From an uncultured bacterium (GTDB taxonomy: Bacteria > Patescibacteria > JAEDAM01 > Absconditabacterales > Absconditicoccaceae): DNA of 12,031 nt. Position numbers and translations under genes: made by a program. Every line of letters begins with the position of its first letter. Position 1 is the stretch's first letter. The stretch lies in contig CALFEN010000092.1 of assembly GCA_937950065.1 (NCBI GenBank), positions 1 to 12,031 on the forward strand. The letters are read 5' to 3'. Below the pieces are notes generated by a model. That model saw only the letters and a program-made list of their open reading frames with translations, did no database searches and was not told the origin of the DNA. Positions 6,637-12,031 of this stretch are shown in pieces.

Positions 6637-6888
6637 ATGCACATAATAAAAGTTTTCTACATGGAACTTGCTAATGGAGAGACTGAAATCCAATTTGGAA
6701 AATTGGAAGTTATTGTTTGTGAGACTAAAATGTATCTGGACAACATTCTAGTTAGAAGATTTTTGGAAGAAGAAGTAGAAATAACAAATATGTGCACTAT
6801 AATGAAACAATCTGCTTTAGACCAAGACGAATTTGTTAAAATAATACTTGATACAAATATAAATACTCAAAATATTTTGGAAAGCTAA
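6637..6888 (+). CDS. Small protein, 83 aa, paralogue of the 5746 protein
   Basis: I chose ATG 6637 over the in-frame TTG at 6607 for two reasons: the promoter -10 overlaps the TTG, and from ATG the residues line up without a gap with the 78-aa protein at 5746 (I4, V6, E10, N13, G14, E17). The C-terminal segment DEFVKIILDTNINT also matches EYIKKILDNNPAT of that protein. Its only two glycines are GGA, so it shows no recoding, but the paralogue does. The protein is acidic in the middle (FLEEEVEI) and has no membrane segment. No family or function is recognised. It has its own promoter and is followed by an 8-bp hairpin, so it appears to be a single-gene unit. There is no Shine-Dalgarno sequence. 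Confidence 0.72.
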   Translation: MHIIKVFYMELANGETEIQFGKLEVIVCETKMYLDNILVRRFLEEEVEITNMCTIMKQSALDQDEFVKIILDTNINTQNILES

Positions 6889-6899
6889 AATAATTTCTA

Positions 6900-6922
6900 A
6901 TAGTCTAAATCCTCTAGACTAT
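6900..6922. terminator. Hairpin after the 6637 gene
   Basis: ATAGTCTA (6900-6907) and TAGACTAT (6915-6922) form a perfect 8-bp stem with a 7-base loop, 11 bases after the stop. No T-run follows on the plus strand, so it may stabilise the RNA 3' end rather than terminate. Confidence 0.35.
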
Positions 6923-6975
6923 ACATAAAAACAAAGATATGTCTACCGAAACGCAATCTAAAATATAAAAATATG

Positions 6976-7003
6976 TTGACTTAATTTTTTAAATTATTAT
7001 ACA
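6976..7003 (+). promoter_or_regulatory. Promoter of the 7036 gene
   Basis: TTGACT (6976-6981), a 16-bp spacer and TATACA (6998-7003). Its TTATACACAAGA block is identical to that of the island promoter at 1719-1692. Predicted 5' leader is about 25 bases with no Shine-Dalgarno sequence. Confidence 0.7.
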
Positions 7004-7035
7004 CAAGAACAGTTTTTTATTTTTCAGATTATTAT

Positions 7036-7728
7036 ATGGAAAGTCCTAAAAAAACACCGCAAGATTATTTAAAACAATTAACGTCAGGATGAGAAAAAAT
7101 AATAAATAATATTCAAAAATGATTACAAACTGTTTTATCTGGGGATTATAACAATCTGGAAGATTTATTTACCAACGTTTGTAAAGAAATCATGGAAAGC
7201 AGTATTACCAAAGTAATATTAGAAGACCAAGAATTCGGGTGATTGAGGAATGGATTAAAATTCTTTTTGGAAAATAATGATCTGATATGAGTATTTATAA
7301 TTAGTAATAGAATAAAAACAAACAAAGTAAAAGCCTCAAAAATGGGGGAAGAAATTTTTGAAGTAATAAAAGATTATATTTCAAAAATTTACTGTACTCT
7401 ATTTTGTTTTATAGAAAGGATTTTAATAACTGAATTTAAAAGTATATTTGCAGTAGATCCTCAAAAATTAAAAAACTGAAAACTTTTTGAAGTACTTCGT
7501 AATTCCACAATAAGACAATATCTATATAATGAATGTATATTAGTTGACAAAAATGATGCAGATTTTCTAAACAGTTTCTTTGAAAATCATGAAACCAGTT
7601 CATATGAAGATTTCTTGATATTTGCACACACTTTAATACAAAAAACTCGATCATCCCAAGATTTTATGAAGAGAATAATTTTGGGATCTATACTAGTATT
7701 GGCTGAAAAACTTGATATGGCTTTATAA
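7036..7728 (+). CDS. Unknown mostly helical protein, 230 aa
   Basis: The frame runs from ATG 7036 to TAA and crosses five in-frame TGA codons; five of its eleven glycines are TGA. It has its own strong promoter 33 bases upstream and an intrinsic terminator 49 bases downstream, so it is a single-gene unit. The protein looks largely alpha-helical and soluble, with hydrophobic helices near 114-134 (SKIYCTLFCFIERILIT) and at the C-terminus (MKRIILGSILVLAEKLDMAL). The spacing resembles small all-helical proteins, but I see no DNA-binding, nuclease or nucleotide-binding motif and do not recognise a family. It lies between the paralogous small genes and the convergent murL-murD operon, so its neighbourhood does not define a role. 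Coding status is well supported by promoter, terminator and consistent recoding. Confidence 0.8.
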
Positions 7729-7776
7729 AAAATTATTTGTTGAAATCATAATATATTATCTATAAAATTTTATCGA

Positions 7777-7804
7777 AGATCTTGTAAAAATCAAGATTTT
7801 TTTT
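7777..7804 (+). terminator. Rho-independent terminator of the 7036 gene
   Basis: AGATCTTG (7777-7784) pairs with CAAGATTT (7792-7799, one G-T pair) around a short A-rich loop, and the 3' arm runs into a tract of eight Ts (7797-7804). It is placed 49 bases after the stop codon. Confidence 0.75.
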
Positions 7805-7850
7805 AAAAAACCTATTTAATCTTTGTAACAAGCGAATTTGTAGATTAAAT
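7805..7850 (-). terminator. Terminator of the murL-murD operon
   Basis: Read on the minus strand, ATTTAATCT (7850-7842) pairs with AGATTAAAT (7822-7814), with a further ACAA/TTGT pairing inside, then AGG and six Ts (7810-7805). It lies 25 bases after the murD stop and abuts the plus-strand terminator, as expected between convergent transcripts. Confidence 0.7.
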
Positions 7851-7874
7851 TGCAAAAAATATTATGATTATTTT

Positions 7875-9203
7875 TTAACCAACATACATATCTATATTTT
7901 TTTTGAAATCATCTCCTTTTACTTCAAAATTTTTCCACAAAGTATAGCTCGGAGAAGCACAAGACAAAAGGCATACTCTCCCCTCTCATGTTTTGTGAAA
8001 AGCAAAAACTACTGCATCATTCATATTATCAGCTTCCAAAATCTGAAACCTAGAATTTATATCAGGACACAAAGAAATAAGCTCTGATTTTATCCTTTTA
8101 CCGGTATCAGGGAAAAATACTATGTTCTGAATTTTTGAATTTAAAATAAATTTCGCTAATTCTTTGAAATCGTATCATCTATCTGTTCCTCACAAAAATA
8201 TTGTCTGGATATTATCCTTGAGAGCATCTATAGCAGCTATAGTACTTTGTGGGGTAGTAGAAATAGCATCATCAAAAAATATTATTCAATTTTTGGTAGC
8301 GACATGTTGCATCCTATGTCTTAAACCGATAAACGACTTTACTATTTGCTCCGTTTGTGCTGGAGGGATATGAAAAATATCTGCTACAGCATTTGCTACA
8401 CATATATTTGTCAGATTATGATATCATATAATTTTGATATCTGATGTAGAATAGAGCTTTTCTTGAAAATGATAAAAAAAATCTTTATCGACAGTATATT
8501 CTCCAGACTCCCCAAACAATATTTTTGTATTATTATATCATTGTAAAATATCTTTTAGCGAAGAATGGCAGATAACTATAGAATCTTTTCAAATTATATT
8601 TAACTTTGCTTTTTTGTAATTTTCAAATCATTGATGATAATCCAAATGTTCTTGATATAAATTTATAATTACAGAAATATACGGATTGATATGAGCAAGT
8701 TCAAGCATATAACTCGACATTTCATATACTACAAAATCATAATCAGAATAAATATAATCCAAAGAAGGTTTTCATATATTTCAAAGGATTTCAACTTTGT
8801 ATCAAGATTTTTTGAGAAGTTCGTAAATTAATGTAGTCACTGTAGATTTTCATTTGGTTCATGTCACTGCTATTATCTTACCCTTGAAATTGGAAAAGAA
8901 AATTTGAGTCTGATCCAGTAATTTATCTCTAAAAGGATTTAACTTTTCCTGATAAGGAGAAACTCAAGGAGATTTGATTATATAATCAAAGGTTTGAAGG
9001 TTATCCAGATAATCATCTCATAAAACGTTAGCTGTAGATGATAATATTTTTTTTTCTTCAACATCAAATTCTTCAAATTTTTTCCTGTCAAGTATTGTAA
9101 TATCATCTATTCAAAATTTTTTCAAAAATTCAAAAGTAGATTTTCATTCCTTACCAAAACCCATTATTGCAAGCTTGCTATTTTTTAACTTTGATAACTC
9201 CAT
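7875..9203 (-). CDS. murD: UDP-MurNAc-L-Ala glutamate ligase (MurD family, probably MurD2 type)
   Basis: This Mur ligase adds glutamate to UDP-MurNAc-L-alanine using ATP in the cytoplasmic stage of peptidoglycan synthesis. Reading TGA as Gly gives 442 aa, the usual MurD length. The order is: N-terminal Rossmann domain (LAIMGFGKEGKST near 11-23, YIIKSPGVSPY near 74-84); the ATP P-loop TGTKGKST (114-121), where both glycines of GTKGK are TGA; NIGKPSLDY (142-150); EMSSYMLEL (161-169); the NLYQEHLDYH segment (181-190); LRHRMQHV (294-301); FFDDAISTTPQS (309-320); LGGTDRG (337-343); and LLSCASPSYTLWKNFEVKGDDF (412-433). It starts nine bases after the murL stop, so the two are co-transcribed. In Xanthomonas, MurD2 next to MurL adds L-Glu rather than D-Glu. 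By context I infer the same substrate here, but sequence alone does not prove it. Confidence 0.93.
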
Positions 9204-9212
9204 CTTCTTTTT

Positions 9213-10553
9213 CTAATCTAAAAATACATCAGGGATATTATTTTCATAGTTTTTAAACATCTTCTGTCCCAGTTCATAGAAATCATTGTCCGTCATCTTT
9301 GGCAGTACTTCTCTTTCAAAAAGTTTGAGTATAAAAGGAAGCTTGGTTTTATCTTCTTCATTATTATAAGATTTCCACATACTAAATATAACTTCTTCAT
9401 TTGTCCCCACACATTCAAAAGGTTTGTGTCATGATATTCCTAGAAGCTCTCTAAATAAAGTTTCCTGTTCATGGTCTTCATACATATTTTTACCAAAGAT
9501 TTTGAGAAGATTTTTGTTATCCAAATATGGATGCAGGCACGCAAATACAAATCAGCATTTAGGACAGTCAAGACACCACCTTTCGTTAATAGATTTTTTT
9601 ATTACCTTAAAATTTTTGTTGCAGCTAGTGAAGTAAGGGAAATATTTTTCAAATTGAGCAAATTCTTTGACAATCCTTGCTTCATAATATCATCTAAGGA
9701 TACTAAAATATTCAAGGTCAGTGGAAAAATATCTCTTGATATAATCTCTCATATCATTTTCAAAATATATACTCTTGGAATATTGATGATTTATCTCTAT
9801 TCATTTGTAGAGTAAATTTCAATAATTTGCGCTATATTCATTGCTCCAGACGATATATTTGTATCAATAGAGGTAGGCTACAAGAACAAGGATAAATGAC
9901 ATTTGTCAGGTTATAGGGACATGTCCATTGTAATAACCCAGTTCGTTTAGTTTAAAAAGTTCTGGAGAAAGTTGTCTTTTTACAAAAAGTCTTTTTTTGG
10001 ACACTACATTTGTGATATCCTTGAATATATTATTATCCTTGGACGAGAAAGTAAATAGATCGAAATCAACTCAAGCATTATTTATTTTTTCTATAGTAAG
10101 ACAAGAATCCTTACCTCATCAAATAGGTACTATGGCTCTTGGTTGTAGTTCCCAAGTTAAATCTAATTGTTTTGAATTATTTGATCAAGTAGTGATAAAA
10201 TTGAAAAGTCATGTAGGATCTATCTGGTTTTTATACAAAAATTCTCACAGCCCAAATTTATAAAATCTTGTCCAAAAATCTTTTTGATAGTCATCAAGAT
10301 ATCAATCTTGGATAACAATGTCTCTGGTAGGATAAGCTTTATAATAACTAGTTCCCAATGCAATACTTATATTTAAGACTATATTTTGGATAATATCTTT
10401 ATCAAGGGTTGGAAGAATCTCAAAATTTTCGTCTTTGAAATTAATAATTTCTTTAAAGAAAATATCATCATCAAAACTATAATTCAATTCCAAAATTCAT
10501 GAATTTAAATCAAAATGTGATTTTTTTATATAAAATTTATTAAAATGTTTCAT
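9213..10553 (-). CDS. murL: UDP-MurNAc-L-Ala-L-Glu epimerase MurL
   Basis: MurL inverts the terminal L-Glu of UDP-MurNAc-L-Ala-L-Glu to D-Glu, consuming ATP and releasing AMP and pyrophosphate, and so replaces a free glutamate racemase in peptidoglycan synthesis. The frame, with many TGA-Gly codons, gives 446 aa, matching the family length of about 450. Visible hallmarks are the PP-loop-like PIGGGKDS (143-150), WSNEYSANYGN (236-246), INHQYSKS (254-261), a cysteine pair region ERWCLDCPKCGFVF (324-337), FGKN (353-356) and GISGHKPFECVGTNEE (372-387). These are recalled family signatures, not a database match. It lies immediately upstream of a MurD ligase in one operon, as in Xanthomonas where MurD2 and MurL act in sequence, which strongly supports the call. 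It has its own TTGATT-N16-TATAAA promoter. The two adjacent glycines before GK in the PP-loop are TGA TGA. Confidence 0.9.
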
Positions 10554-10599
10554 CTTTATAATTCAAAAAATAACTAATCTATGAGTGTTTAAATAAATA

Positions 10600-10627
10600 T
10601 TTATATAGATTTATTTATTATAATCAA
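10600..10627 (-). promoter_or_regulatory. Promoter of the murL-murD operon
   Basis: TTGATT (10627-10622), a 16-bp spacer and TATAAA (10605-10600) on the minus strand, in the gap after the 10657-11259 gene. Predicted start is about 40 bases before the murL ATG. Confidence 0.55.
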
Positions 10628-10656
10628 TAGTTTAAAATAGATATTTGAAAATAATC

Positions 10657-11259
10657 TTAAATATTATTACGTAAAGAAGTACTTATAAAAAAATTATATA
10701 AATAATTTTCCTGATTTATGTATTTGATCACGCATCATATACTATGTCAATCTTGTAAATTAAAAATATAAATTTCATGCTTTAATCAATCTTTTTTGAT
10801 TAACTTTTTACAAGTTCTGTTTGTAAGTCATATCTGATATTCTTCAAAATCTGTCAAACAAATCTTTTGAGAAAGTTTGTCAAAAATCTCTTCAAAAAAC
10901 AACTCTACAATTTTTTGGTCTATTGACTCATCCCATTCATTTTTTGAGACCTCCTGTGTTCAACAATTTTCAAAAAAATCTATAGTATGATTATTCCAAT
11001 CGTTTCTCTGATCCAATACCACCCTATAAATGAATCATTCATTATTTTGTACAAAACAAAGAATATTATCTGTCGGGATTTCAGGGTCATCGCGTTCCAA
11101 ATTTTCATATTGTATTGTCAAATTGGCAAGCAAATCTTGAGAAACTTGACTTGATATTCAAACAAGAAATTTATCTATCTCGGCTCGTATAGTTTGTTCT
11201 TCTCAAGTAGTACAACCTTTATGGTATGGATTTTTATCCAAGAAATCCTTTAATTGCAT
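10657..11259 (-). CDS. Unknown protein, 200 aa
   Basis: ATG 11259 to TAA with TGA read as Gly gives one uninterrupted frame of 200 aa. The protein is acidic in its first three quarters, with a WDESIDQKIVELFFEEIF helix around residues 108-125 and scattered cysteines (about 15, 69, 99, 132, 149). The last 40 residues are basic and aromatic and come from very AT-rich DNA. I recognise no family, membrane segment or catalytic motif. It lies between alaX and murL, all on the minus strand, but probable promoters on both sides suggest separate transcripts. The ATG is preceded by AT-rich sequence without a Shine-Dalgarno site. An inverted repeat at 10782-10803 lies inside the coding frame. The first 150 residues look convincingly coding; the far C-terminus is less certain. 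Confidence 0.75.
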
Positions 11260-11282
11260 TTAAATTTATTTTTAAATAATTA

Positions 11283-11310
11283 CTTATTAATAATAAATAA
11301 TTGTGGTCAA
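11283..11310 (-). promoter_or_regulatory. Possible promoter of the 10657-11259 gene
   Basis: TTGACC (11310-11305) on the minus strand, with a poor -10 (AATAAG) 16 bases further on, about 25-30 bases before ATG 11259. The -35 is good and the -10 weak, so this is tentative. Confidence 0.35.
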
Positions 11311-11321
11311 AAAACAAGTAT

Positions 11322-11346
11322 TTTTATAAAAATTATAGAATAATTT
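11322..11346 (-). terminator. Possible AT-only terminator of alaX
   Basis: On the minus strand AAATTAT and ATAATTT (11346-11330) form a 7-bp stem with a 3-base loop, followed by a T-rich stretch, 36 bases after the alaX stop. The stem is A-T only, so support is weak. Confidence 0.35.
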
Positions 11347-11381
11347 TATAATACAGATAGAAATTTACAGAGTTGGTAATT

Positions 11382-11985
11382 CTAATCAATATCGTCCAGA
11401 GTATAAGATATTTGAGAATTTCATTTTTTATTTTTGATTTTCCTTATCATAATTCTTCAAATCTCTTTGGAGCTACTTACGTGAGTACCTCCGCAACCGT
11501 AGTAATCATATCAATCAAATCACACTATACGTGCACTTTTTCATTCCGGCGCCCAAATTCATTGTTTAACAGCTTCTTCATTGGATAATTCTTTTGTCCA
11601 AGCTTTGACATTGGAAAAAATAATTTCATCAAGTCTTTGCTGTAATTTTGGAATCAATTCCTCACTATTTTGTATTTCTCACTGGTATTCTACATAACTA
11701 CCATCAGGGAAATGGTATCATTTGGTAGGCTTGATATCTACGCCCAGACTCTGGATAGCGTAATCTATAAAATGCCCTGCAGAATGCAGTTTTGTATTTA
11801 AAATACGTCTTTCTTTATCTATTTTTAGTTCTACTTTTTCTCATTTCTGTAATTCTCAATTTGAAATTTTTCAAAAATGATGGACAAATCAGTCTTTGTC
11901 TAATCTTACGTCTTCTACCTCAAAAGTTCAATTTGCAGAAGATATTATTCATTTATCGCATGGTTGTCATCATCATTGCGGATAA
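11382..11985 (-). CDS. alaX: Alanyl-tRNA editing protein, AlaX type, 5' end missing
   Basis: This free-standing relative of the AlaRS editing domain hydrolyses wrongly charged Ser- or Gly-tRNA(Ala) in trans. The last 200 residues are present, ending at TAG 11382. From the contig edge inward the protein reads YPQGGGQPCDKG, the AlaRS-like GGGQ motif, whose three glycines are consecutive TGA codons (11975-11967). Then come the zinc-ligand motif HSAGH (67-71 of the visible part), GYHFPDGSYVEYQG (89-102) and the second zinc motif CGGTH (164-168), ending in a KEIGRIMIRKIKNKKGNSQI segment (173-192). There is no aminoacylation domain, so it is not AlaRS. Roughly 20-30 N-terminal residues are lost because the contig stops here: beyond 11985 the sequence is adapter. 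The two zinc motifs and the GGGQ block make the identity firm. Confidence 0.93.
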
Positions 11986-12031
11986 AGATCGGAAGAGCAC
12001 ACGTCTGAACTCCAGTCACTAGCTTATCTCG
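11986..12031 (+). other. Illumina TruSeq adapter with index, not genomic
   Basis: The last 46 bases begin AGATCGGAAGAGC and continue exactly as the Illumina TruSeq read-1 3' adapter (34 bases). They are followed by TAGCTT, the standard index 10, and then ATCTCG, the next adapter bases. This is untrimmed library adapter assembled onto the contig end. It interrupts the alaX gene and should be removed from any annotation. Confidence 0.98.

Noticed and set aside
9424..10263. Several plus-strand frames of 70-114 codons
   Set aside because: All are antisense to murL, which is continuous under code 25 and carries recognisable family motifs.
10782..10803. Plus-strand terminator-like hairpin (TTAATCAA/TTGATTAA followed by Ts)
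   Set aside because: No plus-strand gene precedes it, and it lies inside the minus-strand coding frame. An AT-rich repeat by chance is likelier.
11792..12022. Plus-strand frame of 76 codons at the right end
   Set aside because: It is antisense to alaX, and its C-terminus is translated adapter sequence.
1..12031. tRNA, rRNA, CRISPR arrays, insertion sequences
   Set aside because: I looked for cloverleaf signatures, regularly spaced repeats, transposase motifs and terminal inverted repeats, and saw none I could support. In particular, no tRNA-Gly(UCA) lies in this window.

Overview
The window comes from a bacterium that reads TGA as glycine (genetic code 25), so most likely a member of Gracilibacteria or Absconditabacteria (SR1) in the candidate phyla radiation. 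The sequence shows this directly. Every long gene here is broken by in-frame TGA under the standard code. Each becomes one full-length, family-typical protein once TGA is read as Gly. Many of the TGA codons fall on invariant glycines: the GIY of UvrC, both P-loop glycines of MurD, the GGG of the AlaX GGGQ motif, and the terminase Walker A glycine. None of these genes ends in TGA; all stops are TAA or TAG. The DNA is AT-rich and most of these genes have no Shine-Dalgarno sequence.

Layout, left to right. 1-1305 (-) is uvrC, cut by the window edge. About 1451-2780 is a GC-richer island with three small membrane-protein genes. They use no TGA-Gly, have good Shine-Dalgarno sites and are bounded by GC-rich hairpin terminators, so they look foreign to the rest of the window. 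2800-3666 (-) is a class I SAM methyltransferase of the COG3315/LCM type. 3746-5236 (-) is a complete phage terminase large subunit with no other recognisable phage gene beside it. 5371-7728 (+) holds five genes for proteins I do not recognise. Two of them (5746 and 6637) are clear paralogues, and three share a C-terminal tail pattern. 7875-10553 (-) is a two-gene operon encoding a MurD-type ligase and MurL, the epimerase of the alternative D-glutamate route in peptidoglycan synthesis. 10657-11259 (-) is an unknown protein. 11382-11985 (-) is a trans-editing alanyl-tRNA deacylase (AlaX type). The last 46 bases are Illumina adapter, not genomic sequence.

How the genes work together. MurL and MurD form a pathway unit: MurD2-type ligation of L-Glu to UDP-MurNAc-L-Ala, then ATP-dependent epimerisation of the terminal L-Glu to D-Glu. 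uvrC (DNA repair) and alaX (translation quality control) are housekeeping genes. The terminase, methyltransferase and small plus-strand genes look like an accessory or phage-derived block between them. A recurring promoter form, TTGACT with a 16-bp spacer and a TATA-type -10, precedes genes in both the native part and the island.
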